From Rattus norvegicus (taxonomy: Eukaryota; Chordata; Mammalia; Rodentia; Muridae), in contig NC_086021.1 of assembly GCF_036323735.1 (NCBI RefSeq), positions 158,940,976-159,004,975 on the forward strand: a stretch of DNA of 64,000 nt, written 5' to 3'. Below the pieces are notes generated by a model. It did not search any database. It was not told where the DNA came from and was given only the letters and a program-made list of their open reading frames with translations. Made by a program: the position numbers and the translations under genes. Shown one piece after another: positions 1 to 11,140 of the stretch. Numbering within the stretch: position 1 is the first letter of the stretch; each line of letters begins with the position of its first letter.

Positions 1-97
1 AAGGGGAGGGGGGAGGGGGATGTTTGCCCGGAAACCGGGAAAGGGAATAACACTCGAAATGTATATAAGAAATACTCAAGTTAATAAAAAAAAGAAA
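1..97 (+). mobile_element. L1 3' end (3' UTR tail)
   Basis: The purine-rich G tract, the gcccggaaaccgggaaaggg block and the final ataagaaatactcaagttaat followed by an A-rich tail match the end of the complete L1 elements elsewhere in this window (reverse complement at 24,988-25,060). Only the last part lies inside the window. Its A-rich tail abuts the 5' truncation point of the next L1. Confidence 0.85.
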
Positions 98-3000
98 AGA
101 AATATTTATACAATATTCTATCCTAAAACAAAAGGATATACCTTCTTCTAACCACCTCATGGTACTTTCTCCAAAATTGAGCATATAATTGGTCATAAAA
201 CAGTCCTCAATAGATACAGAAAGATAGAAATAATACCATGCATCCTATCAGACCACCAGGGGCTAAAGCTGGTCTTCAACAACAATAAGGGAAGAACACC
301 CACATATACATGGAAATTGAACAATGCTCTACTCAATGATAACCTGGTCAAGGAAGAAATAAAGAAAGAAATTAAGGACTTCTTAGAATTTAATGAAAAA
401 TGAAGATATGATATTCCCGAACTTATGAGACACAATGAAAGCTATGCTAAGAGGAAAACTCATAGCTCTGACTGCCTGCAGAAAGAAACAGGAGAGAGCA
501 TATGTCAGCAGCTTGACAACACATCTAAAAGCTCTAGAACAAAAAGAAGCAAATGCACCCAGGAGGAGTAGAAGGCAGGAAATAATCAAACTCAGAGCTG
601 AAATCAACCAAGTAGAAACAAAAAGGACCATAGAAAGAATCAACAGAACCAAAAGTTGGTTCTTTGAGAAAATCAATAAGATAGATAAACCATTAGCCAG
701 ACTAACGAGAGGACGCAGAGAGTGTGTCCAAATTAACAAAATCAGAAATGAGAAGGGAGACATGACTACAGATTCAGAGGAAATTCAAAAAATCATCAGA
801 TCCTACTATAAAAGCCTATATTCAACAAAACTTGAAAATTTGCAGGAAATGGACAATTTCCTAGACAGATCCCAGGTACTGAAGTTAAATCAGGAACAGA
901 TAAACCATTTAAACAACCCCATAACTCCTAAGGAAATAGAAGCAGTCATTAAAGGTCTCCCAACCAAAAAGAGCCCAGGTCCAGACGGGTTTAGTGCAGA
1001 ATTCTATCAGACCTTCATAGAAGACCTCATACCAATATTATCCAAACTATTCCACAAAATTGAAACAGATGGAGCATTACCGAATTCCTTCTATGAAGCC
1101 ACAATTACACTTATACCTAAACCACACAAAGACCCAACAAAGAAAGAGAACTTCAGACCAATTGCCCTTATGAATATTGACGCAAAAATACTCAATAAAA
1201 TTATGGCAAACCAAATCCATGAGCACATCAAAACAATCATCCACCATGATCAAGTAGGCTTCATCCCAGGCATGCAGGGATGGTTTAATATACGGAAAAC
1301 CATCAACGTAATCCATTATATAAAGAAACTGAAAGAACAAAACCTCATGATCATTTCATTAGATCCTGAGAAAGCCTTTGACAAAATTGAACACCACTTC
1401 ATGATAAAAGTCCTGGAAAGAATAGGAATTCAAGGTCCATACCTAAACATAGTAAAATCCATATTCAGCACACCAGTAGCTAACATTAAACTAAATGGAG
1501 AGAAACTTGAAGCAATCCCACTAAAATCAGGGAAAAGAAAAGGTTGCCCACTCTGTCCCTACTTATTCAATATAGTTCGTGAAGTTCTAGCCAGAGCAAT
1601 CAGACAACAAAAGGAGATCAAAGGGATACAGATCGGAAAAGGAGAAGTCAAAATATCACTATTTGCAGATGATATGATAGTATACTTAAGTGATCCCAAA
1701 AGTTCCACCAGAGAATTACTAAACCTGATAAACACCTTCATCAAAGTGACTGGGTATAAAATTAACTCAAATAAATCAGTACCCTTCCTCTACACAAACA
1801 AGAAACAAGCCAAAAAAGAAATTAGGGAAATGACACCATTCATAATAGTCCCAAATAATATAAAATAACTTGGTGTAACTTTAGCAAGCAAGTGAAAGAT
1901 CTATATGATAAGAACTTCAAGCCTCTGAAGAAAGAAATTGAAGAAAATCTCAGAAGATGGAAAGATCTCCCATGCTCATGGATTGGCAAGATTAATATAG
2001 TAAAAATGGCCATTTTACCAAAATCGATCTACAGATTCAATGCAATCCCCATCAAAATACCAATCCAATTCTTCAAAGAGTTAGACAGAACAATTTGCAA
2101 ATTCATCTGGAATAACAAAAAACCCAGGAGAGCTAAAACTATCCTCAACAATAAAAGGACTTCCTGGGGAATCACTATCCCTGAATTCAAGCAGTATTAC
2201 AGAGCAATAGTGATAAAAACTGCATGGTATTGGTACAGAGACAGACAGATAGACCAGTGGAATAGAATTGAAAACCCAAAAATGAATGTACACACCTATG
2301 GTCACTTGATTTTTGACAAAGGAACCAAAACCATCCAATGGGAAAAAAGATAGCATTTTCAGCAAATGGTGCTGGTTCAACTGGAGGTCAACATGTAGAA
2401 GAATGCAGATCGATCCGTGCTTATCACCCTGTACAAAGCTTAAGTCCAAGTGGATCAAGGACCTCCACATCAAACCAGACACACTCAAACTAATAGAAGA
2501 AAAACTGGGGAAGCATCTCAAACACATGGGCACTGGAGAAAATTTCCTGAAAAAAACACCAATGGCTTATGCTCTAAGTTCAAGAATCGACGAATGGGAT
2601 CTCATAAAACTGCGAAGCTTCTGTAAGGCAAGTGACACTGTTGTTATGACAAAATGCAACCATCAGATTGGGAAAAGTTCTTAACCAATCCTCCAACTGA
2701 TAGAGGGCTTATATCCAAAATATACAAAGAACTCCAGGATTTAGACTGCAGGGAGACAAATAACCCTATTAAAAATGGGGTTTGGGGTTGGGGATTTAGC
2801 TCAGTGGTAGAGCACTTGCCTAGCAAGCACAAGTCCCTGGGTTCAGTCCTCAGCTCCTGGAAAAAATATGGGGTTCAGAGCTAAACAAAGAATTCACAGC
2901 TGAAGAATGCCTAATGGCTGAGAAACACCTAAAGAAATGTTCAACATCTTTAGTCATAAGGGAAATACAAATCAAAACAACCCTGAGATTTCACCTCACA

Positions 3001-3478
3001 CCAGTGAGAATGGCTAAGATCAAAAACTCACGTGACAGCAGATGCTGGCAAGGATGTGGAGAAAGAACACTCCTCCATTGTTGGTGGGATTGCAGACTGG
3101 TACAACCATTCTGGAAATCAGTCTGGAGGTTCCTCAGAAAATTGGACATTGAACTACCTGAGGACACAGATATACCTCTCTTGGGCATATACCCAAAAGA
3201 TGCCCCAACATATAACAAAGACACGTGTTCCACTATGTTCATAGCAGCCTTATTTATAATAGCCAGAAGCTGGAAAGTACCCAGGTGCCCTTAAACAGAG
3301 GAATGGATACAGAAAATGTGGTACATCTACACAATGGAATATTACTCAGCTATCAAAAACAACGAGTTTATGAAATTCATAGGCAAATGGATGGAACTGG
3401 AAAATATCATCTTGAGTGAGTTACCCCAATCACAGAAAAACACACATGGTATGAACTCATTGATAAGTTGATATTAGC
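98..3478 (+). pseudogene. L1 ORF2 (endonuclease/reverse transcriptase) remnant
   Basis: ORF2 encodes the L1 endonuclease and reverse transcriptase that drive target-primed retrotransposition. The end of the endonuclease domain is at about 98-430. The longest open stretch is 435-1868 (477 codons), covering the RT fingers and palm with an intact FADD catalytic motif (about 1,660-1,670). A stop near 1,866 and later frame changes break it into pieces at 1892-2353, 2313-2684 and 2914-3294, and an ID insertion at 2,784 disrupts it again. No functional protein can be made. Homology to ORF2 is clear; the breaks are read directly from the frames. Confidence 0.9.
2784..2866 (+). mobile_element. ID SINE inside L1 ORF2
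   Basis: A full-length ID element: ggggttggggatttagctc head, tRNA-like A box, internal B-box-like gttcagtcct, and a short A tail. It derives from the BC1 RNA/tRNA-Ala lineage and is typical of rat. It is flanked by an aaaatgggg / aaatatgggg near-duplication, the expected target-site duplication. The body has several changes from the usual ID sequence (gcacaagtccc for gcgcaaggccc), so it is not a recent copy. Confidence 0.93.
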
Positions 3479-4215
3479 CCGAAACCTTGAATTACCCTAG
3501 AACCTTGAATTACACCTGAAACTCAAGAAAGATGACCAAAATGTGAATGCTTCACTCCTTCTTTAAAAGGGGAACAAGAATACCCTTGGGAGGGAATAGG
3601 GAAGCAAAGTTTAGAACAGAGGCAGAAGGAACACCCCATTCAGAGCCTGCCCCACATGTGGCCCATACATATACAGCCACCAAACTAGATAAGATGGATG
3701 AAGCAAAGAAGTGCAGGCTGAAAGAACCGGGTGTAGATCTCTCTTAAGAGACACAGCCAGAATACAGCAAATACATAGGCGAATGCCATCATTAAACCAC
3801 TGAACTGAGAATAGGACCTCCGTTGAAGGAATCTTAGAAAGAACTAAAAGAGCTTGAAGGGGCTTGAGACCCCATATGAACAACAATGCCAACCAACCAG
3901 AGGTTCCAGGGACTAAGCCCCTACCCAAAGACTATACATGAACTGACCCTGGACTCCAACTTCGTACGTAGCAATGAATAGCCTAGTAAGAGCACCAGTG
4001 GAAGGGGAAGCCCTTGGTCCTGCCAAGACTGAACCCCCAGTGAATGTGGTTGTTGGGGGGAGGGCGGTAATGGGGGGAGGATGGGGAGGGGAACACCCAT
4101 GTAGAAGGAGAGGGGGAGAGATTAGGGGGATGTTGGCCCGGAAACTGGGAAAGGGAATAACAATTGAAATATAAAAAAAAAAATACTCAAGTTAATAAAG
4201 ATGAAAAAATAAAAT

Positions 4216-4252
4216 AAACCATCCCTTAATGCCTGGGATGAAGCTTACTTGA
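4216..4252 (-). mobile_element. Short L1 ORF2 fragment
   Basis: aaaccatcccttaatgcc followed by tgggatgaagcttacttga matches the antisense of the L1 ORF2 segment seen at 32,105-32,141. It is followed by a run of nine A. It is a tiny fragment directly abutting the plus-strand L1 tail, probably left by an older rearrangement. Confidence 0.55.
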
Positions 4253-4719
4253 AAAAAAAAGAGGTCATTGCATGTCTTTTCAGTTATTGATATTACAAAG
4301 TTGTCATTTGTTGATCCTCGAGGCTACTTGATGAATCCTGGTGCAATATATGGCCTCTACCCCATGAGTTTTGGTTCTGCAGTGGAGAGCAGCATGTGAG
4401 CTGATCAGTAGGGACTTGGATTGGTCCTGAGGTTAAGTGTGCATTCAACCTTGAGGATAGCAAGTAGCTGTGTATATGTGGCATTTACTAAGACCCTAGG
4501 TGTTGGGTCTGTCCTGTGCTTTCCTATTGTGTCCTAGATAATAGCTTTGCCCTAGTACTAGCATTCAGTAAACCTGGGTCTGAAGACTTCCTCTAGGCCA
4601 GCATGTGGTTGGGCCACTGACATCTTGGCCTTACTTCCAGCCAGCTGTTGCCCATCCCCTAGTCACTGTGCTTGATTGTGGAGCTGTATGTAAATTATAT
4701 TCTTCTGTACTGGAGACCT

Positions 4720-4772
<53 letters not shown>

Positions 4773-4944
4773 CTGTGTGCTTGTAGGGTGTGCACTTGTT
4801 TGTGTACCTTCCTTTGTTTTTCTCTCCTGTGCAATTTTTATTTTCTGTATTTCCTTCAGTGTAGTTAACCTGGTCAGATTGGAGTTTTCCTTCCAGTACC
4901 TTCTGCAGGGCTCAATTTGTTGATAGATATAGTTTAACCATATT
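4253..4944. other. Unassigned stretch with a (GT)n repeat
   Basis: No gene or named repeat recognised apart from the microsatellite at 4,721-4,771. The open frames here are Cys-Val or Thr-His translations of that repeat. Confidence 0.6.
4721..4771. repeat. (GT)n microsatellite
   Basis: About 25 uninterrupted GT units, read directly from the sequence. Confidence 0.99.
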
Positions 4945-5860
4945 TTTCCCACAGAACATTGTATTTTCTTCAACTGTGTTGATTGAGAAGTTTGCTGGGT
5001 ATCATAGTCTGGAATTGCATCTCTGGTGTCTGAGAGTTGTAAGTCAGCTTTTTAGTTCTTTCTGGGTTTTAAAGTATCCATCCAAAATTCTGTGGAAATT
5101 TAAAAGGGTCTGCCTTTATATGTTACTTTTTCCTTTCCCTTTCAGTTTAAAATTCCTTTTCTATATATTTAGTGTTTTCATTATCATATAGTCGGAGGTC
5201 TTTCTTTTCTGGCTCAATATATGTGGTGTTTTATAAGCTACATGGACATTTATAGAGATGTTTTTAGCTTAGGGAAACTCTCCTCTTCAATTTTGTTGAC
5301 ATTATTTACTGGTCCTTTGACCTGGGGATTTTCTTTTCATGTAGCTGTTATTCTGAGGTTTGGTGCTTTCAGAGTCTCTGAGACACCATGTGTGTCTGTG
5401 TGAGTAACTTCTACAAACATATTCTTGGTGATTCATGAAGTTCTCATGTTTCTTCTACACCTGAAACTCTCTCTTTTATGTCCTGTATTTTATTGGTTAT
5501 AATTATGTCTGTACTTTCTGTTTGCTTAGATTTTCCATCTCCAGGATTCCCTCACTTTGTGTTTTCTTTATTTTCTATATCTATTTTTAGTCTTGAACAG
5601 TTTATTCATTTTCTTCTCTTGTTTTTGTTTTCCAGTGTTAACCATCTATTCATCTTCTCTTTAAAGGCCTCCTCTACCATCTTCAACAAATTTGATTTAA
5701 GGATATTTTCATGTGTTTTGGCTGTGTTGGCTTGTCCAAGGCTTGCTGTAGTAAGATCCATTGCCTCTAGTGGGGTTTTATTGTCCTGGATGTATTTTAC
5801 TTTACTCTTCCACTCGTGTCTGATTACAAGGGGTAGGTTTATTATAGGTTAAGGTTCTGA
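4945..5860 (-). pseudogene. Old L1 ORF1 remnant
   Basis: The plus-strand text follows, block by block, the antisense of ORF1 in the full-length L1 at 33,887-34,962. Examples are ttgattgagaagtttgctgggta, tctgcctttatatgttactttt and tttactggtcctttgacctgggga. ORF1 encodes the L1 RNA-binding coiled-coil chaperone protein. This copy is far more diverged than the full-length L1 and is full of stops and indels, so it is an older subfamily. Confidence 0.8.
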
Positions 5861-6240
5861 TTTCTTAGTTTACTTTGTGAACTGGATGGGTGTTTTTCCC
5901 GCTTGAATTTTGTTTCTTTTCTGATCTTCTGGACTGGGTAGCATACAGTTTTCATTATCAGCCAGACGTCATGTCAAGTAGGGCCTCTTTACTGGGATTT
6001 CAAGGCCTAAATGACATCTGGGATTTTGGGAACCAACAATACCTCTGGTATCCCAAGAACTTGCATTGCCTTTGGGAAAGCAGAGATGGTCTACCAAAGT
6101 TGTGGTGTTTAATATTGTGCCCAGGAAATGGGGTGTACTTCAGTGCTGTTGGGTATACACTATGGGAAGTTAGTATGCAGGGTACCATATATTGCCTGTG
6201 GTCCCTAGTGTTCTCATGGCATGAGAGGCTTACATAATTG
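5861..6240 (-). mobile_element. Probable 5' UTR of the same old L1
   Basis: This lies directly upstream of ORF1 on the minus strand, where an L1 5' UTR belongs. I see no strong sequence match to the 5' UTR at 34,963-35,748, so the call rests mainly on position. Confidence 0.35.
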
Positions 6241-6418
6241 TGAACCAGAATATGGAACCCAGAGATCGTGTGCCCTTTGGGGATATTGGTCTAGTTTAAG
6301 TGGAAATGTTGGGCATGAGATGGGGTAATATCTAGGGTCCATGGTCCTTCAATGAATGACCTCTAGGAAGGCAGTCAGGAACTCAGCATGTCTTCTGAAA
6401 CTTTGGAGCTTTCGTAGA

Positions 6419-6684
6419 GTTCAGAGCAGTAGTCCATTGTCATCATGTTGGGAATCATGGTGGAATGCAGATAGACATAGTGTTGAAGACATAGCTAAAA
6501 GTTCTATATCTGGATTGACAAGCTGTGGACAATGACAAGGAACTAGCCTCAGCATTTGGAAATTCTAGGCCCATCCCCAGTCACACTATCTCACACTTAG
6601 TCCAAGGAGGCCATGTTTCCTAAAAGTGTCACTCACTCCCTATGAAACTATCAAGGGCATTTTCACTCAAACTACTACATTCTA
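6419..6684 (+). mobile_element. Rodent interspersed repeat, copy 1
   Basis: This shares an ordered set of blocks with copies at 8,140, 20,363 and 52,080. The blocks are a cagtccattatcatc-like block, an agttctacatctggat-like block, a cccagtcacac-like block, a caaggccac-like block and ctccctatga near the 3' end. I recognise it as a common murid dispersed repeat but cannot assign a family name with certainty. It lacks the 5' third. Confidence 0.6.
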
Positions 6685-7452
6685 CTCCATTGTGTCCATA
6701 GTCTTATAGACCTATCATGCAAAAACCATTCAGTCTTTCTCTGAATGTCTATACTAGCACAGCACCATTTGAAAGTATTAATTTCAAAGTTTCTTCTGAG
6801 ACATATGCAATCTCTTAAATGAAATCCCCTGTAAAATCACAAAGAAGAAAGAAGCAAGTCACATTCTTCAAAAAAACAATGACAGGGAATATTCATTACC
6901 ATTCCCAAATGATATAAGAAAAACATAGTGAAGAAATGAGGTACAAAGAAAGACTGAATACCAGCTAGACATACTCCCAACTCTGCAACTTCATGTCTCA
7001 TGCCAAAATACTCTTCAAATCTCCAACTCCTTTCAGCCTTGTTCACTACAACACATTTCTTTTTCTTGGGCTGATTCAACCCATTGTTCACAGGTTTGTT
7101 CAAGAAATATCCCCAGGCTATGGCATCCCCAACATCTTTGGGGCTTTAAGGCCATCCAGTCTTCATTGCCACAGATTCATGCAATGGTCTCTATGCAAGG
7201 AAACCCCTAACATGTGTCTGACCTCTGAACTTTCCTTCTCCATGGACAGAGATTCTACAATCTCTTTCTTGGAACCTTGACTCTGAACCCCAAACCACAA
7301 GGCCAACGCTGCCAACTTCCATTACTTGTTGGACTGGAACATGGCCCCTTATGAAAATACATTGCCCTCTTTTTCAAACACATTATAACCAGCTTTTTGT
7401 TTTCAATGAGTTTCTTCAATGACTAGGGTTGGATATCATGGAAAATGCTATG
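6685..7452. other. No recognisable gene or repeat
   Basis: AT-rich sequence with frames of 60-95 codons only and no motif or compositional bias suggesting coding. Confidence 0.5.
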
Positions 7453-7540
7453 AAAACTAGGGTGGCCTTGAACTCTGAAATCTGCTTGTCTCTGCATCCC
7501 TAGTGCTAGTATTAAGATATATGCAAGGCCCTAAGCTGAA
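7453..7540 (-). mobile_element. B1 SINE fragment
   Basis: ggtggccttgaactctgaaa, then tctgcttgtctctgcatccc and a tgctagtattaagat-like end, is the antisense of the 5' half of B1 (7SL-derived). It is diverged and lacks the A tail. Confidence 0.75.
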
Positions 7541-8139
7541 CTCAAATTCCATTTCACGAGTTGGGAGTTTGTCTGGGTAGCATTTTAACTTGATGTCAAC
7601 CATTCCTTAATTTCCATTTAGAATCAAGCATTACCATTTTTCAATGTCCACAGACAGAGGATTTAATTGCATTAAACTCCCTGGTGCTCTCTTTCTCAAC
7701 TGTAAATTTAGTTTTGTTCCTAGCTCAGCTTGCTCCTTTTCATTAGAGAACTTTATAAGACAGGCCAGCAGGAACCACATGACACAATCAATGCTTGGCT
7801 GCCTTAATTGTCCTCTGACAAAACTTTTAAAGATATAATATTTGAATTTGGCTTCAGGTTGATTTTTAACACAATGGCAGAAAGCAGCAATGCTCTTAAG
7901 CTAAAATATCATAAGATTATTTTCTAGGCCCCATACTAATATTCTCCTCTGAATCCTCTGGAGCCAGGCCCTCAACATTTAAATAACTTCAAACATCACT
8001 GTCTTCCATGATCATACAACTATGACCCATTAAACCTGCTTGAATTGTCCATTTACTCATTTTGCTCAAAGCCCCAAATTGTTCCTTATTTCCTCGAAAT
8101 GAAAACATGGTCTGTCCTATCATGGCAATATCTCAGTTT
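7541..8139. other. No recognisable gene or repeat
   Basis: AT-rich sequence with no long frame, no simple repeat and no recognised element. Confidence 0.5.
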
Positions 8140-8477
8140 GTAGATGAACCTTAACCATGGCAACTCTTCAAATGGAAAACATTTAATTGATGCTGGGTTA
8201 TATTCAAAGGTGCAGTCCATTATTATTGTGACAGGAAACATGGTGGCATAGAGGCCTACATGGTACTGGAGTGTTAACTGAGAATTCTACATCTGGATTG
8301 GGAGGCAGCAGGAAGAGAGAGGGACATTGGGCCTGGGCTGAGCATTTGAAACCTCATGTCCCATCCCCACTCACACAACCTCCACCATGTCCATTTATGC
8401 TCCAACGAAGGCACACCACTTAATAGTGCTACTCCCTATGAACCTATGGTGCCATTATTATTGAAACCACCACAGTC
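8140..8477 (+). mobile_element. Rodent interspersed repeat, copy 2
   Basis: A near-complete copy of the same family as 6,419 and 20,363. It opens with aaccttaaccatggcaactc and aaaacatttaattga, contains cagtccattattattgtgac and gaattctacatctggattgg, and ends with ctccctatgaacctat and attattgaaaccaccaca. Confidence 0.7.
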
Positions 8478-9059
8478 TTGTTTTAGAAAATGAGTAATTT
8501 TTCTTTTTCTTCTTCCTCCTCCTGCTCTTCCTACTCTTCCTCCCATATTTCTAGTAGCAGCCAAAGATTATGAATGCATTCCTGCATTTTTCTATACTCT
8601 GTGTTTTCACACACTATCTTTAGCCTTTGCACATACTTCTACACATGGCTGCTTGGTGACCTCCACTGCAAGGGGAAAGGCTTTCTGCTATGCTCTTCAC
8701 TCAGTCTTTTGGCAGGTCCTAATATTTCTGGCTATCCTTTCATGTTTTTCTCACAATACTTAAATAAAACTGTTCATGAGCTTCTATCAAAAGATTTACA
8801 ATATTAAGTCATTCACAAAACTAAAACCTGAACAAAGAAACTCTGATATCACTAGTACTATCACCAAAGCATGAGCCTACCTATATCTTGATTCCTGTAT
8901 CCTTGGTTTTTATAAACAAGAATCCTTGACCTATTGCCATCATTTATTAACCAACTCTGTCAAGCAAATGCCTCTACATGTGAAAAGATCCCCCACCTTT
9001 CACATGTCATTTTTACAAACACACTCATTGTTATTATAGTACTAAAACTATATACTTTG
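8478..9059. other. Pyrimidine-rich patch and unassigned sequence
   Basis: 8,500-8,548 is a TTC/TCC-rich tract. The rest shows no gene or recognised element. Confidence 0.5.
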
Positions 9060-9069
9060 TTCATTTTTC

Positions 9070-9127
9070 TATGTGTGTATGTATGTATATATAGATGTGT
9101 GTGTGTGTATGTGTGTGTGTGTGTGCA
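9070..9127. repeat. Imperfect (TG)n/(TATG)n microsatellite
   Basis: tgtgtatgtatgtatatata followed by interrupted GT repeats. Confidence 0.95.
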
Positions 9128-10800
9128 TGCTTATATGAGGTTTACATGCAACAAGTGTGTTGGCTGGATTTCAGGGAGTCCTGAGGAAAACGTCTCATTC
9201 CTCAAAGTTGTGTTGCAGGTGTTTGTGAGCCAGCAGGGCTTTGCTGAGACCCAAACAAGGATTTTCATAAGATCAGGAGGCACTGGGCCATCTCCCTAGC
9301 AGCATTGTTTTACTGAGAATGATACAGCTTTAACTTATGGTTTTGCTTGCCTATGCTAATTATACAAAGTGAGTGAGTGTTAATCATGATAAATCCATCT
9401 GTGTGTATACTGAAATTTGACTGTAACAACACTTCTACTACTTTTTCTTGCCTTTTTCAAATCCATTGAAGCTCCCTGTCCTTTTTAAATAATACATCAG
9501 TACCAATGTTCCAAAGTATATTATTTAACACAAGAGTTTATACTTTAATTCTGTGGTACATAACTTGTGTGCTGTTCATATTTCGGAGACCAAAATAAAA
9601 ACTTCCCCACACATTAAATGACGAAAACATTAAGAATACATGCCACTCCACAGCCCTTTACATAAAGCTATACATTTGCCAATGCTTGCTCCTAATCATA
9701 AGGATTATTGGACATGTAAGAGATTCTTTTTCCTATAAGGACATTCAACTCTGAAAGAAAAGAATAACATGAAAAGAGAAAATGCCACTGATATTATCAT
9801 GACAATTTTACCAAAGTTGCTATCCTTTGAGGGAAAGGAAAACAGTATTTGTTTTACTGCATGCAGAGAAAAACAGCAAGAACTTTTTGTAACCTTGTCA
9901 TGTCCGTAAGAATAAGCTCTCCTTGCCATTAAATTCTAAATGGATATTAGGACCTGAGTGCTTATCAGAGAGGCCAACCTTTGATACTGGAGGCCAGCCT
10001 AGCCTGGTGGTTATAAGAGAGACTAAAACAAATGAGTAAGCTTTCCCAGGTCCTGCCATGGAGGTGTAAGGCCTTACTCAAAGCTCTGTGCATGTGGTAA
10101 TCTCATTGGAGGTAGGTTATGTTTATGTGTATAAGGAGAACCAGGCAGGACAAGCCAGTTCCCGTGGTCATGCCCATATAATGCTCTCTGGACAGCCCTC
10201 AATGTCAGCCCAAGATTCTGAATCCATAGCCTTTGGAAATATGCTGTGACAGCAGTCTTTATCCAAGTGCTTGTAGGCCAACCATAGCTGAGGATTCCAA
10301 ATCTGTCAGCTTAGGGTGGTAATCCATAACAATATGCTGAGTCTTTCAAACCTGAATCCCACAGGGTAATGCCAGAAGAAAGTGTTGACTGTACAGAATT
10401 CAAGAGTTTAGGAACTTAACTCTACCTCTGCACTTACTAAGCGACACTTAAGAGGTTTATACTTTGTTTTCTCTGCTTGATTACCAGTATTTCACTTTCA
10501 ATCATACAGAAAAAAATCCCCTCTTCCCTAGAATCCAAACCACTGTACAATTGATACACTTGGACTTCTGCCAGACCTTGGAATACAAAGCTGCTTCTGA
10601 TGCGGCATAAGCTTCATATCAAGGCACCTTTCTGCAAGTCCGGGGCTGCAATCACACCTCGTTCACGGCAGTACCTTAAAACTCACACCTTTCTCATAGG
10701 ACATGAAATTCATTTTAACTCACTTTAGGTCTACAGAAATTCACTTTCTTAATGCCCATCTTCTGCTGGGAAAACGAAGGCTCCCTTTGCCCACCTAGAG
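9128..10800. other. No recognisable gene or repeat
   Basis: Apparently single-copy sequence. Frames do not exceed about 75 codons and show no familiar domain. Confidence 0.45.
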
Positions 10801-10904
10801 TGTGTTTCTGTCAGTCCTGATGGAAGAAGTCTTTGCTACTGCCTCCAGTACAATGGCGACTGGTAGAAATGTGTCCCGGGAACTCTTCTGTTTGTGCTGC
10901 TACC

Positions 10905-11068
10905 AAGGGTGCAAGGTCTCTGGTGAAGCATTTATCAGGGGATAGCACGAGGACGTGGGCGCAAAGGCCTCTGGGTGGAGCAGTTAACTGGGAGTGGCAC
11001 GAGGAAGCGAACGCCTCCGGGTGAAGCAGTTGTTCAGGTAAGGCCTCTGAGTAAAACATTTGGGAGGT
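10905..11068. repeat. Degenerate minisatellite, CpG-rich
   Basis: A block of the form gcaaggcctctgggtgaagcagtt recurs at 10,911, 10,961, 11,007 and 11,038, spaced 50, 46 and 31 bp apart. Two units also share agcacgaggac / ggcacgaggaa. CpG density is higher than in neighbouring sequence. The plus-strand frame here reads Arg/Ser/Pro-rich and does not look like a protein domain. Confidence 0.65.
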
Positions 11069-11084
11069 GTTTCTGTTTCTTGGC

Positions 11085-11140
11085 CATGGAGATCTTTGGG
11101 GGCATCTCATGCCTTGCGCTCTGTGGGCTTCTTGCCAAAG
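11085..11140 (+). other. Possible first-exon-like segment (speculative)
   Basis: A Kozak-like ggccatgg starts an 18-codon hydrophobic run (MEIFGGISCLALCGLLAK) that resembles a signal peptide. It is interrupted at cttgccaaag|gtaaga, a good splice-donor match. It lies just downstream of a CpG-rich patch. No downstream exon was recognised, so this may be chance. Confidence 0.2.

Larger units (their letters stand above)
98..4216 (+). mobile_element. 5'-truncated rat-type L1
   Basis: This LINE-1 copy starts inside the endonuclease part of ORF2, runs through the reverse transcriptase and C-terminal region to about 3,478, and then has a 3' UTR of about 730 bp. The 3' UTR holds the characteristic G-rich polypurine stretch (about 4,050-4,130) and ends with an A-rich tail near 4,190-4,216. 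It aligns by eye over its whole length with the minus-strand L1 at 24,988-35,748. No clear target duplication was found, so the 5' junction is approximate. An ID SINE sits inside it. Confidence 0.9.

Noticed and set aside
2784..2866. tRNA-like or BC1 RNA gene at the ID elements (also 50,972, 56,831)
   Set aside because: The tRNA-like head is the ID SINE itself. Each copy has an A tail and target duplication and lacks the unique BC1 3' sequence.
3547..3928. Open frames in the L1 3' UTR, both strands, repeated at 25,301-25,670 and 41,668-41,938
   Set aside because: They recur in every L1 3' UTR copy and overlap its non-coding sequence.
4605..4973. Overlapping open frames rich in Cys-Val or Thr-His
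   Set aside because: Translations of the (GT)n repeat. The same applies to frames at 47,839-48,166 and 52,734-52,979.
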